This document shows, piece by piece, positions 23,161-38,332 of a stretch of 64,000 bases of DNA; the first letter of the stretch is position 1; every line of letters starts with the position of its first letter. The DNA lies in NCBI GenBank assembly GCA_963921305.4, contig CAWUEX030000002.1, forward strand, positions 2,790,001 to 2,854,000, in the 5' to 3' direction. The DNA comes from CAWUEX02 sp963921305. GTDB lineage: Bacteria; Pseudomonadota; Alphaproteobacteria; Rhodospirillales; Rhodospirillaceae. The position numbers were made by a program, and so were the translations under genes. A model generated the notes under the pieces. It made no database searches. It saw only the letters and a program-made list of their open reading frames with translations, and was not told the DNA's origin.

Positions 23161-26100
23161 ATGTCGAAGTCGTTCACCGGTCGTAAGTGGATCCGCAAAA
23201 ACTTCGGACGCATTCCGTCCGTCGCGACCATGCCCAACCTGATCGAGGTTCAGAAAAGTTCCTACGATACTTTTCTGCGTGCCGGCGCGACCGCCGAAGA
23301 GCGCGAGGTGTCCGGTCTGCAGGAAGTCTTCAAGTCGGTTTTCCCGATCAAGGATTTCAGCGGTAAAGGCGAACTTGAGTTCGTGTCCTACGAGCTTGAG
23401 GAACCCAAGTACGATGTGGACGAGTGTCGCCAACGCGGCATGACGTTCTCCGCGCCGTTGAAAGTTACCTTGCGCTTGGTCGTGTGGGACGTTGACGAAG
23501 AAACCGGTGCCCGCTCGGTCCGCGATATTAAAGAGCAGGATGTCTACATGGGCGACATGCCGCTCATGACCGACAATGGTACGTTCATCATCAACGGCAC
23601 CGAACGCGTGATCGTCTCACAGATGCACCGTTCGCCTGGTGTGTTTTTCGATCATGACCGGGGCAAAACTCATTCGTCCGGCAAGTACCTCTTCGCAGCC
23701 CGTGTGATTCCCTATCGCGGCTCTTGGCTCGATTTCGAGTTCGATGCCAAGGACCTTGTCTACGTGCGCATCGACCGTCGCCGCAAGCTGCCGGTGACCA
23801 CGTTGCTTTATTCGCTCGACAGCGAAGAGTCCGCCAAAGTGCGCGCGGACCGTGCCAAGAAGGGTCAGCCCCTTGATCCGGCAGAAATCACCGGCATGAG
23901 CTCGGAAGAGATCCTGGATTATTTCTACGACGCAGTGACGTTCACTCACGACAAGAAGGGCTGGAAGTGCCCGTTCGATGCCGAGCGCATGCGCGGCATG
24001 AAGCTCCAGTTCGATCTAGTCGATGCCAAGTCCGGACGCACCAAGGTTGAAGCCGGCGCCAAACTGTCGACCCGCGTCGCAGCCAAGCTTGAAAAAGACG
24101 GCGTCAAGGAATTGCGCATCTCTACCGAAGAGTTGCTCGGCAAGTTCATGGCCCGTGACATCGTCAACACCAAGACCGGCGAAATCTATGCCGAAGCCGG
24201 CGACGAAATCACCGAAGAGCTGCTCGAAGCGCTGCTGGAAGCCGGGATTAATTCCATGGAAGTGCTGGCGATCGACAACGTCAACGTCGGTCCGTACATC
24301 CGCAATACTCTGGCGCTGGATAAGAACACCAATCGCGAGGAAGCATTGGTGGATATCTACCGGGTGATGCGTCCCGGTGAGCCGCCGACATTGGACACGG
24401 CGGAAGCCATGTACCATGGCCTGTTCTTCGACTCCGAACGGTACGACCTGTCATCGGTCGGTCGTGTGAAGATGAACGCCCGTCTTGAGTTCGATCACAA
24501 GGACGTGCCGGACACCATTCGCGTTCTTCGCAAGGAAGACATTCTCAACATCGTCAAAGTCCTGGTCGAGCTGAAAGACGGCCGCGGTGAAATCGACGAC
24601 ATCGACCACCTCGGCAACCGCCGTGTCCGGTCCGTCGGTGAGTTGATGGAAAACCAGTACCGCGTCGGTCTATTGCGCATGGAACGCGCCATCCGTGAAC
24701 GCATGAGCTCGGTCGAGATCGACACCGTCATGCCGCATGACCTGATCAACGCCAAACCGGCGGCGGCTGCGGTGCGTGAATTCTTCGGCTCGTCGCAGCT
24801 GTCCCAGTTCATGGACCAGACCAACCCGCTGTCGGAGATCACCCACAAGCGCCGCTTGTCGGCCCTTGGCCCGGGCGGTCTGACCCGCGAGCGCGCTGGC
24901 TTCGAGGTGCGCGACGTGCACCCGACTCACTATGGCCGCATCTGCCCGATTGAAACGCCAGAAGGTCCGAACATCGGACTGATCAACAGCCTGGCGACCT
25001 TTGCCCGCGTCAACAAGTACGGCTTTATCGAAAGCCCGTACCGCAAAGTCGCCGGTGGCAAGGTCACCAACGAGGTTGTGTATCTCTCGGCCATGGAGGA
25101 GGGGCGTTACAACATCGCCCAGGCCAACGAGCCAATCGTCGAGAAAACTGGCCGCTTTGAAGAAGACCTCATCAACTGCCGTAAGGCTGGTGACTTCGTC
25201 ATGATCCCGCCGGAAGAGATCGACTACATGGACGTCTCGCCGAAGCAGTTGGTTTCGGTGGCGGCGGCGCTCATTCCGTTCCTCGAGAACGATGATGCGA
25301 ACCGCGCGCTGATGGGCTCGAACATGCAGCGTCAGGCTGTGCCGTTGTTGCGCGCCGAAGCGCCGCTGGTCGGCACAGGCATTGAAGACGTGGTTGCCCG
25401 GGACTCCGGTGCCTCGGTCACCGCGCGCCGCTCTGGCGTGGTGCAGCAGATCGACGCCACCCGTATTGTCGTGCGCGCCACGGAGGAAACGTCCGCCGCG
25501 ACCCCGGGTGTCGACATCTACCGTCTGCAGAAGTTCCAGCGCTCTAACCAGAACACCTGCATCAACCAGCGTCCGCTGGTGAAGGTGGGCGACATCGTAG
25601 CCAAGGGCGACATCATCGCTGACGGCCCGTCCACTCAGTTGGGTGAGCTCGCGCTGGGCCGCAATGTGCTTGTCGCCTTCATGCCGTGGAACGGCTACAA
25701 CTTCGAAGACTCCATCCTGATTTCCGAACGCATCGTGCGGGATGACGTGTTTACGTCCATCCACATCGAAGAGTTCGAAATCATGGCCCGTGATACGAAG
25801 CTGGGTCAGGAAGAAATTACCCGCGATATTCCGAACGTCGGGGAAGAAGCGCTGCGCAATCTGGACGAGGCGGGCATTGTCTATGTCGGTGCCGAAGTTC
25901 AGGCAGGTGACATTCTGGTCGGTAAGGTCACGCCGAAAGGGGAAAGCCCGGTCACACCGGAAGAGAAACTGCTGCGAGCCATCTTCGGGGAAAAGGCCTC
26001 CGACGTACGCGATACCTCGTTGAAGGTTCCGCCGGGCGCGACCGGTACCGTCGTTGAAGTGCGCGTGTTTAATCGCCGCGGCATCGACAAAGACGAACGT

Positions 26101-27345
26101 GCCCTTGCCATCGAACGGATGGAGATCGAACAGCTGGCACAGGACCGGGATGACGAAAAAGCGATCCTGGAGCGCTCTTTCAACGACCGTCTGCGGGAGC
26201 TGATTTCCAACCGTAAAATCGTGTCGGGCCCGAAGGGTGTCGACGCCGGTAAGATGGTCACCGACGAAGTGCTGGAAAGTCTGACGTCGGGTCAGTGGCG
26301 TCAGATCGTTGTCGCCAACGATCAGGTGATGGCCGATGTTGAAGAGCTGAAGAAATCCTTCGAGACCAGCGTTGCCATGATCGAGCAACGGTTCGACGAC
26401 AAGGTCGAAAAGCTTCAGCGCGGTGACGAACTGCCGCCAGGCGTGCTCAAGATGGTCAAGGTCTTCGTCGCCGTGAAGCGTAAGCTTCAGCCAGGCGATA
26501 AGATGGCCGGCCGTCACGGCAACAAGGGTGTGATCTCGAAGATCGTGCCGATTGAGGACATGCCCTATCTGGAGGATGGCACGCAAGCCGATATCGTGCT
26601 CAATCCTTTGGGCGTGCCATCGCGCATGAACGTCGGGCAGATTCTTGAAACGCACCTGGGCTGGGCGTGCCGTGGCCTCGGCGTCCAATTGGGTGATCTG
26701 CTTGAGACCTATAATGCGGGCCGTTCGGATAAGGACATCCGCTCGTTCCTCAAGAACGTCTATGGCGATAAGGATTACCGCTCCGACATTCAGTCGTTGC
26801 AGGAAGGTGAACTGATCGAACTTGCGACCAACATGCGCAACGGTGTGCCGATTGCCACGCCGGTGTTCGACGGGGCTCATGAAAGTGACATCGCCGAGAT
26901 GCTGGAAAAGGCCGGACTCGACTCCTCCGGACAGGTGACGCTGTATGATGGTACCACCGGTGAGGAGTTCGACCGCAAGGTTACCGTTGGCTACATCTAC
27001 ATGCTCAAGCTGCATCACCTGGTTGATGACAAGATCCACGCCCGCTCCATTGGTCCGTACTCGCTGGTCACACAGCAGCCGCTCGGCGGTAAGGCCCAGT
27101 TCGGCGGACAGCGGTTCGGTGAGATGGAAGTGTGGGCGCTGGAAGCCTACGGCGCAGCTTACACCTTGCAGGAAATGTTGACGGTGAAGTCCGATGACGT
27201 GTCGGGCCGCACCAAAGTCTACGAAGCCATCGTGCGTGGTGACGATACGTTCGAGGCGGGCATTCCGGAATCCTTCAACGTGCTTGTGAAGGAAATGCGG
27301 TCGCTCGGCTTGGATGTGGAGTTAAGCCACAGCGGAACGTCGTAA
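23161..27345 (+). CDS. rpoB: RNA polymerase subunit beta
   Basis: A 1394-residue catalytic subunit. The rifampicin-pocket segment begins at about residue 541 (FFGSSQLSQFMDQTNPLSEI, continuing with THKRRLSALGPGG) and shows no known resistance change. The active-site segment GDKMAGRHGNKGVISKI is near residue 1113, and the conserved C-terminal GGQRFGEMEVWALEAYGAAY is present. Full length for the class. It is separated from rpoC by 111 bases. Confidence 0.99.
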   Translation: MSKSFTGRKWIRKNFGRIPSVATMPNLIEVQKSSYDTFLRAGATAEEREVSGLQEVFKSVFPIKDFSGKGELEFVSYELEEPKYDVDECRQRGMTFSAPLKVTLRLVVWDVDEETGARSVRDIKEQDVYMGDMPLMTDNGTFIINGTERVIVSQMHRSPGVFFDHDRGKTHSSGKYLFAARVIPYRGSWLDFEFDAKDLVYVRIDRRRKLPVTTLLYSLDSEESAKVRADRAKKGQPLDPAEITGMSSEEILDYFYDAVTFTHDKKGWKCPFDAERMRGMKLQFDLVDAKSGRTKVEAGAKLSTRVAAKLEKDGVKELRISTEELLGKFMARDIVNTKTGEIYAEAGDEITEELLEALLEAGINSMEVLAIDNVNVGPYIRNTLALDKNTNREEALVDIYRVMRPGEPPTLDTAEAMYHGLFFDSERYDLSSVGRVKMNARLEFDHKDVPDTIRVLRKEDILNIVKVLVELKDGRGEIDDIDHLGNRRVRSVGELMENQYRVGLLRMERAIRERMSSVEIDTVMPHDLINAKPAAAAVREFFGSSQLSQFMDQTNPLSEITHKRRLSALGPGGLTRERAGFEVRDVHPTHYGRICPIETPEGPNIGLINSLATFARVNKYGFIESPYRKVAGGKVTNEVVYLSAMEEGRYNIAQANEPIVEKTGRFEEDLINCRKAGDFVMIPPEEIDYMDVSPKQLVSVAAALIPFLENDDANRALMGSNMQRQAVPLLRAEAPLVGTGIEDVVARDSGASVTARRSGVVQQIDATRIVVRATEETSAATPGVDIYRLQKFQRSNQNTCINQRPLVKVGDIVAKGDIIADGPSTQLGELALGRNVLVAFMPWNGYNFEDSILISERIVRDDVFTSIHIEEFEIMARDTKLGQEEITRDIPNVGEEALRNLDEAGIVYVGAEVQAGDILVGKVTPKGESPVTPEEKLLRAIFGEKASDVRDTSLKVPPGATGTVVEVRVFNRRGIDKDERALAIERMEIEQLAQDRDDEKAILERSFNDRLRELISNRKIVSGPKGVDAGKMVTDEVLESLTSGQWRQIVVANDQVMADVEELKKSFETSVAMIEQRFDDKVEKLQRGDELPPGVLKMVKVFVAVKRKLQPGDKMAGRHGNKGVISKIVPIEDMPYLEDGTQADIVLNPLGVPSRMNVGQILETHLGWACRGLGVQLGDLLETYNAGRSDKDIRSFLKNVYGDKDYRSDIQSLQEGELIELATNMRNGVPIATPVFDGAHESDIAEMLEKAGLDSSGQVTLYDGTTGEEFDRKVTVGYIYMLKLHHLVDDKIHARSIGPYSLVTQQPLGGKAQFGGQRFGEMEVWALEAYGAAYTLQEMLTVKSDDVSGRTKVYEAIVRGDDTFEAGIPESFNVLVKEMRSLGLDVELSHSGTS

Positions 27346-27456
27346 CGGGCTCTTGGCACTGGCCACTGACGCACGTGGCCACAGACAAGAGATCCACACG
27401 AACACGGTTCCTTGCGGTTGTCGCGGAGACCGCAGCGGAACCAAGGAGAAGCGCAG

Positions 27457-31641
<4,185 letters not shown>

Positions 31642-31649
31642 TCAAAAAC

Positions 31650-31684
31650 CCCCGTTTGCCCCCCATCTGGAGGGGCGAACGGGG
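31650..31684 (+). terminator. Strong hairpin after rpoC
   Basis: CCCCGTTTGCCCC (31650-31662) pairs with GGGGCGAACGGGG (31672-31684), with one G-T wobble and a 9-base loop. An A-run precedes it and no T-run follows, so as a terminator it would work better for the minus strand. It probably marks the 3' end of the rpoBC mRNA. Confidence 0.6.
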
Positions 31685-31732
31685 TCCGCTGCGAAACCCG
31701 AAAAAAATCCAATATTTCAGCGGATTCTGGGG

Positions 31733-31761
31733 TTGACGGGGTATAGGGCCGCCCATATATT
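31733..31761 (+). promoter_or_regulatory. Sigma70 promoter of the str operon
   Basis: TTGACG (31733-31738), a 17-base spacer and TATATT (31756-31761) make a near-consensus promoter. The start would lie near 31768, giving a leader of about 220 bases before rpsL. The 347-base gap between rpoC and rpsL otherwise holds only the hairpin at 31650-31684 and no supported gene. Confidence 0.8.
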
Positions 31762-31988
31762 CCGCCCCGCTTTATCAGGCGCCCGGTGGTAGCCCCAAAT
31801 GCGGTCTAAACGCGGGTAGCAACCTAATTAAGCGTATTACATAGGTCCTTGCGGACCGCTTGAGAAAAGCCGGAACCCAGCGGGGCACTCAGTGCCCTGT
31901 TTTGTGTTTCGGCTTAGTTGCTGCCTGAGAGGGCCATATTTCGGCACCTCGGGGCGGCAGTGTTGAACTTGAAAAAGGGATCGGGCGT

Positions 31989-32360
31989 ATGCCAACGGTC
32001 AACCAGATGGTGCGCAAAGGGCGCACGCGTCCAGTGAAGCGCAACAAGGTGCCTGCCATGCAGGCGTGCCCGCAGAAGCGTGGCGTGTGCACGCGCGTCT
32101 ACACCACCACGCCGAAGAAGCCGAACTCGGCGCTTCGTAAAGTGGCCCGTGTCCGCCTCACCAATGGTTTCGAAGTCACCAGCTACATTCCGGGCGAAGG
32201 CCACAACCTGCAGGAACACTCCGTTGTTATGATCCGCGGTGGCCGTGTGAAAGACCTTCCCGGTGTGCGCTATCACATCATCCGCGGCACCCTCGACACC
32301 CAGGGCGTCAACGACCGCCGCCAACGCCGTTCTAAGTACGGCGCCAAGCGGCCTAAGTAA
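31989..32360 (+). CDS. rpsL: 30S ribosomal protein S12
   Basis: A 123-residue decoding-centre protein. The TTPKKPNSALRK loop has Lys43 and the GGRVKDLPGVRYH loop has Lys88, both wild type, so no streptomycin-resistance change is seen. First gene of the str operon (rpsL-rpsG-fusA-tuf2), with a near-consensus promoter about 230 bases upstream. Confidence 0.98.
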   Translation: MPTVNQMVRKGRTRPVKRNKVPAMQACPQKRGVCTRVYTTTPKKPNSALRKVARVRLTNGFEVTSYIPGEGHNLQEHSVVMIRGGRVKDLPGVRYHIIRGTLDTQGVNDRRQRRSKYGAKRPK

Positions 32361-32387
32361 CGGTCGGGAAGAAGGGAGCCTTTTACT

Positions 32388-32858
32388 ATGTCGCGTCGTC
32401 ACGCTGCCGAAAAACGGGAAGTTCTGCCTGATGCCAAATACGGCGATCTCGTCTTGGCCAAGTTCATCAACTCCGTGATGCAACAGGGCAAGAAGTCCAC
32501 CGCCGAGCGCATCGTTTACGGCGCTTTGGATAAAATTTCGGACAAGATGGGTCAGGACCCAGTCAAGCTGTTTCACGAAGCCGTTGATAACATCAAGCCT
32601 GCCGTTGAGGTGCGCTCCCGCCGCGTTGGTGGTGCCACTTATCAGGTGCCTGTTGAGGTGCGCCCGGATCGCCGTCAGGCGCTGGCGTTCCGCTGGCTCG
32701 TCTCGTTTGCACGCTCCCGCAGTGAATCGACCATGGTTGATCGCCTGTCCGGCGAACTCATGGACGCCTCGCAAAATCGTGGCGGTGCTGTGAAGAAGCG
32801 CGAAGACACCCACCGCATGGCTGAAGCCAACAAGGCGTTCTCGCATTACCGCTGGTAA
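32388..32858 (+). CDS. rpsG: 30S ribosomal protein S7
   Basis: A 156-residue head protein that nucleates assembly of the 30S head and contacts E-site tRNA. SRRHAAEKREVLPDAKYGD and GGATYQVPVEVRPDRR are family hallmarks. It starts 27 bases after rpsL with GGGAG upstream. In E. coli S7 represses the str mRNA; no such site is identified here. Confidence 0.98.
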   Translation: MSRRHAAEKREVLPDAKYGDLVLAKFINSVMQQGKKSTAERIVYGALDKISDKMGQDPVKLFHEAVDNIKPAVEVRSRRVGGATYQVPVEVRPDRRQALAFRWLVSFARSRSESTMVDRLSGELMDASQNRGGAVKKREDTHRMAEANKAFSHYRW

Positions 32859-32888
32859 TGCCGGGCAACATCAAACGAGTACTGAACA

Positions 32889-34970
<2,082 letters not shown>

Positions 34971-35023
34971 GCGGGTTTGGCTACCTAGGAACGAAGAGAC
35001 AAAGAGGCAGAAAGGGTTAAGCC

Positions 35024-36214
35024 ATGTCTAAGGAGAAGTTTGAGCGTAATAAGCCGCACTGCAACATTGGGACGATTGGTCACGTTGACCATGGCAAGAC
35101 GACGTTGACGGCAGCGATTACGAAGGTTTTGGCGGAAGCTGGCGGGGCTGAGTTTCAGGCCTTTGACCAGATTGACAAGGCGCCTGAGGAGAAGGAGCGC
35201 GGGATCACGATTTCGACGTCTCACGTTGAGTATGAGACGGACAATCGTCACTACGCGCATGTGGACTGCCCGGGTCACGCGGACTACGTGAAGAACATGA
35301 TCACGGGTGCGGCGCAGATGGACGGGGCGATTTTGGTTGTCTCTGCGGCTGACGGCCCGATGCCGCAGACGCGCGAGCACATTCTGCTGGCCCGCCAGGT
35401 TGGCGTTCCGGCCCTTGTGGTGTTCATGAACAAGGTCGACCAGGTTGACGACGAAGAGCTGTTGGAACTGGTTGAGCTTGAGATCCGCGAGCTTCTGTCG
35501 TCCTACGAGTTCCCGGGCGATGACATTTCGATCGTGAAGGGCTCGGCGCTGGCCGCGCTTGAGGGCCGTGACGACGAGATCGGCAAGAACGCGATCATGG
35601 AACTGATGGCCGCCGTTGATAAGGACGTGCCGCAGCCGGACCGTCCCAAGGATCAGCCGTTCCTGATGCCGATTGAGGACGTGTTCTCGATCTCCGGGCG
35701 CGGCACCGTTGTGACGGGCCGTATTGAGCGCGGTGTTGTCAATGTCGGCGACGAGATTGAGATTGTCGGCATCAAGGACACCCAGAAGACGACCTGCACG
35801 GGCGTTGAGATGTTCCGCAAGCTGCTGGACACCGGGGAGGCGGGTGACAACGTCGGCTGCCTGCTGCGTGGCACCAAGCGTGAGGAAGTTGAGCGCGGCC
35901 AGGTTCTGGCGGCGCCGGGTTCGATCACGCCGCACACGAAGTTTGAGTGTGAGTGCTACATCCTGACCAAGGACGAGGGCGGCCGTCACACGCCGTTTTT
36001 CTCGAACTACCGTCCGCAGTTTTACTTCCGCACGACGGACGTGACGGGGACGATCGAGCTGCCGGACGGCACGGAGATGGTGATGCCGGGAGATAACATC
36101 TCCATGACGGTGAACCTGATCGCGCCGATCGCCATGGACGACGGCCTGCGCTTCGCTATCCGCGAAGGTGGCCGTACCGTCGGCGCCGGCGTCGTCGCCA
36201 AAATTATCGAGTAG
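35024..36214 (+). CDS. tuf2: Elongation factor Tu (copy 2)
   Basis: A 396-residue protein identical to the product at 18067-19257. The identical DNA runs from five bases before the ATG (35019) to the second base of the stop codon (36213), and sequence on both sides is unrelated. This points to recent gene conversion. It closes the str operon; a perfect-stem terminator begins 14 bases after the stop. Confidence 0.98.
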   Translation: MSKEKFERNKPHCNIGTIGHVDHGKTTLTAAITKVLAEAGGAEFQAFDQIDKAPEEKERGITISTSHVEYETDNRHYAHVDCPGHADYVKNMITGAAQMDGAILVVSAADGPMPQTREHILLARQVGVPALVVFMNKVDQVDDEELLELVELEIRELLSSYEFPGDDISIVKGSALAALEGRDDEIGKNAIMELMAAVDKDVPQPDRPKDQPFLMPIEDVFSISGRGTVVTGRIERGVVNVGDEIEIVGIKDTQKTTCTGVEMFRKLLDTGEAGDNVGCLLRGTKREEVERGQVLAAPGSITPHTKFECECYILTKDEGGRHTPFFSNYRPQFYFRTTDVTGTIELPDGTEMVMPGDNISMTVNLIAPIAMDDGLRFAIREGGRTVGAGVVAKIIE

Positions 36215-36227
36215 GAAACGTAAGCCG

Positions 36228-36258
36228 CGGCACCCCAATGGTGGGGTGCCGTTTCTTT
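36228..36258 (+). terminator. Intrinsic terminator between tuf2 and rpsJ
   Basis: CGGCACCCCA (36228-36237) pairs perfectly with TGGGGTGCCG (36242-36251) around four bases, followed by TTTCTTT. It ends only 13 bases before the rpsJ start, so transcription of the S10 cluster needs read-through or a promoter inside tuf2. Confidence 0.85.
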
Positions 36259-36271
36259 CAGGAATGGACCG

Positions 36272-36583
36272 ATGCTAGACAGTCAAAATATCCGCATCCG
36301 CCTCAAAGCGTTCGACCATCGCGTGCTCGATCAGTCGACCCGTGAGATCGTGTCGACAGCTAAGAGAACGGGTGCCCAGGTCCGCGGGCCCATTCCGCTG
36401 CCTACCCGAATTGAGAAATTTACAGTTAACCGGTCTCCGCACATCGACAAGAAGTCGCGCGAGCAGTTTGAAATCCGTACCCACAAGCGTCTTCTCGACA
36501 TCGTCGATCCGACGCCGCAAACCGTGGATGCGTTGATGAAACTGGACCTCGCGGCTGGCGTCGACGTGGAAATCAAGCTTTAG
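36272..36583 (+). CDS. rpsJ: 30S ribosomal protein S10
   Basis: A 103-residue protein, also NusE in antitermination complexes with NusB. IRIRLKAFDHRVLDQSTREI and GPIPLPTRIEKFTVNRSPH are diagnostic. It opens the S10 cluster directly after a terminator. AGGA stands 9 bases upstream of the ATG. Confidence 0.98.
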   Translation: MLDSQNIRIRLKAFDHRVLDQSTREIVSTAKRTGAQVRGPIPLPTRIEKFTVNRSPHIDKKSREQFEIRTHKRLLDIVDPTPQTVDALMKLDLAAGVDVEIKL

Positions 36584-36593
36584 GATCAGACTG

Positions 36594-37406
36594 ATGCGTA
36601 CCGGTCTTGTTGCACAAAAGCTGGGAATGACCCGGGTCTTCAACGACGACGGACAGCACGTGCCTGTCACCGTTTTGAAGGTCGATGGGGTTCAAGTTGT
36701 TGCCCAGCGCACCGCCGATAAGGATGGTTACTCGGCCCTCCAGCTCGGTCTCGGCGCGGCCAAAACCCGCCGCATGCCCAAGGCTCTGCGTGGCCACTTT
36801 GCCAAGGCGAAGGTTGAGCCCCGCAAGAAGCTGGCTGAGTTCCGTGTCGACCCGGAAAATCTAGTCGACGTCGGCGCTGAACTGTCCGCGGAGCACTTCG
36901 TTGTGGGCCAGATGGTCGATGTCACGGGCACGTCCATTGGTAAGGGTTTCGCTGGCGGCATGAAGCGGCACAACTTCGGCGGCCTGGAAGCCACCCACGG
37001 TGTGTCGATCTCTCACCGCAGCCACGGCTCCACCGGTCAGTGTCAGGACCCGGGCAAGGTGTTCAAAGGCAAGAAGATGGCCGGTCATCTTGGTGACCAG
37101 CGTACCACCGTGCAAAACCTGGAAATCGTTTCCACCGACGCCGATCGGGGTCTGATTTTGGTTAAGGGCGCGGTACCGGGCTCTGACCAGTCTTACGTTC
37201 TCATCAAGGACGCTGTGAAGAAGGCGATGCCCGACGGTCTGCCGTTGCCCGCCGCGCTCAAGTCGTCCGGCGATGCGCCTGCGCAAGACGCGCCCGCCGA
37301 GGACGCTCCGGCCGAAGAGGCTGCGCCGGCTGAGGACGCCCCCGCCGAAGAAGCTGCTGCTGAAGATGCGCCAGCCGAAGACGCGGATAAGAAGGACGCA
37401 GAATAA
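36594..37406 (+). CDS. rplC: 50S ribosomal protein L3 with long acidic tail
   Basis: A 270-residue early-assembly protein near the peptidyl-transferase centre. The core (RTGLVAQKLGMTRVF to GLILVKGAVPGS) ends near residue 215. After it comes a tail of about 50 residues built from repeats of the type D/E-A-P-A-E (DAPAEDAPAEEAAPAEDAP). The core of E. coli L3 is about 209 residues, so this is an extension. Similar tails occur in some alphaproteobacteria; a role is unknown. The stop overlaps the rplD start (TAATG). Confidence 0.97.
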   Translation: MRTGLVAQKLGMTRVFNDDGQHVPVTVLKVDGVQVVAQRTADKDGYSALQLGLGAAKTRRMPKALRGHFAKAKVEPRKKLAEFRVDPENLVDVGAELSAEHFVVGQMVDVTGTSIGKGFAGGMKRHNFGGLEATHGVSISHRSHGSTGQCQDPGKVFKGKKMAGHLGDQRTTVQNLEIVSTDADRGLILVKGAVPGSDQSYVLIKDAVKKAMPDGLPLPAALKSSGDAPAQDAPAEDAPAEEAAPAEDAPAEEAAAEDAPAEDADKKDAE

Positions 37407-38023
37407 TGAAGTGCGATATCATCAACCTAGATAGCAAGAGCGTTGGCTCGGTTGAGTTGTCGGACACCGTGTTCGGCGTCGACGTCCGCGAAGACTTGCT
37501 GCAGCGCGTGGTGCGCTGGCAATTGGCCAAGCGCCAGGCCGGCACCCACAAGACCAAGACACTGGGCGAAATCAGCGGGTCAACCGCCAAGCCGTTCCGC
37601 CAAAAGGGTACCGGCCGGGCCCGTCAGGGTTCGATCCGCGCCCCGCAACTGCGCGGTGGCGGCAAGGCCTTCGGTCCAGTAGTGCGCAGCCATGCGCATG
37701 CTCTGCCGAAAAAAGTACGCAAGCTTGGCTTGAAGACGGCTCTGTCCGCCAAGGCCAAGTCGGGCGACCTGATCGTGATCGAAGACGCCAAGGCTGAGGG
37801 AAAGACCAAAGGTCTGGCCGCGCAGATCAAAAAGCTGGGCTGGACCTCGGCACTGATCATCGACGGCACTGAGTTGAACGATGCCTTCTGCCTGGCTGCG
37901 CGCAACATCAAGGGCGTCGATGTTCTGCCTGAGCAGGGCGCCAACGTGTACGACATCCTGCGCCGTCAGAAACTGGTTCTGACCAAAGCCGCGGTTGAGA
38001 AGCTTGAGGAGCGTTTGAAATGA
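37406..38023 (+). CDS. rplD: 50S ribosomal protein L4
   Basis: A 205-residue protein lining the exit tunnel with a long loop (KPFRQKGTGRARQGSIRAPQ). In E. coli it also represses the S10 operon. It overlaps rplC by one base and rplW by four (ATGA), showing tight coupling. Confidence 0.98.
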   Translation: MKCDIINLDSKSVGSVELSDTVFGVDVREDLLQRVVRWQLAKRQAGTHKTKTLGEISGSTAKPFRQKGTGRARQGSIRAPQLRGGGKAFGPVVRSHAHALPKKVRKLGLKTALSAKAKSGDLIVIEDAKAEGKTKGLAAQIKKLGWTSALIIDGTELNDAFCLAARNIKGVDVLPEQGANVYDILRRQKLVLTKAAVEKLEERLK

Positions 38024-38328
38024 GCGCCGAAAAGCAAGAGCTGGAAAAACTCTACGACGTGATTGAAGCGCCGCTGATCACCGAAAAGGCGACCATGGCG
38101 TCCGAATTCAATCAGGTCGCGTTTCGCGTGCCGATGTGGGCGACCAAGCCGCAGATCAAAAAGGCAGTGGAAACGCTGTTCAAAGTCGATGTGAAGAGCG
38201 TCAACACCCTGATCAACAAGGGCAAGGTGAAGCGCTTCCGCGGCGAAATTGGACGGCGCAATGACACCAAGAAAGCGATTGTCACGCTGGCCGAAGGCCA
38301 TTCAATCGACGTGACGACGGGACTGTAG
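38020..38328 (+). CDS. rplW: 50S ribosomal protein L23
   Basis: A 102-residue protein at the tunnel exit, the docking site for trigger factor and SRP. LYDVIEAPLITEKATMASEFN and the long loop KRFRGEIGRRNDTKKA are typical. It overlaps rplD by 4 bases and is 4 bases before rplB. Confidence 0.98.
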   Translation: MSAEKQELEKLYDVIEAPLITEKATMASEFNQVAFRVPMWATKPQIKKAVETLFKVDVKSVNTLINKGKVKRFRGEIGRRNDTKKAIVTLAEGHSIDVTTGL

Positions 38329-38332
38329 ACTC

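Noticed and set aside
24781..24880. Possible rifampicin-resistance change in rpoB
   Set aside because: The pocket sequence matches the normal alphaproteobacterial form; the Thr for Asn in MDQTNP is, as far as I know, a natural variant.
24670..27039. Very long reading frame (about 789 codons) on the minus strand inside rpoB
   Set aside because: It lies fully opposite rpoB and its sequence is His/Val/Arg-rich, as expected from the third-position G/C bias of the sense gene. It has no domain or own ribosome site.
32115..32252. Possible streptomycin-resistance change in rpsL
   Set aside because: Lys43 and Lys88 are both wild type.
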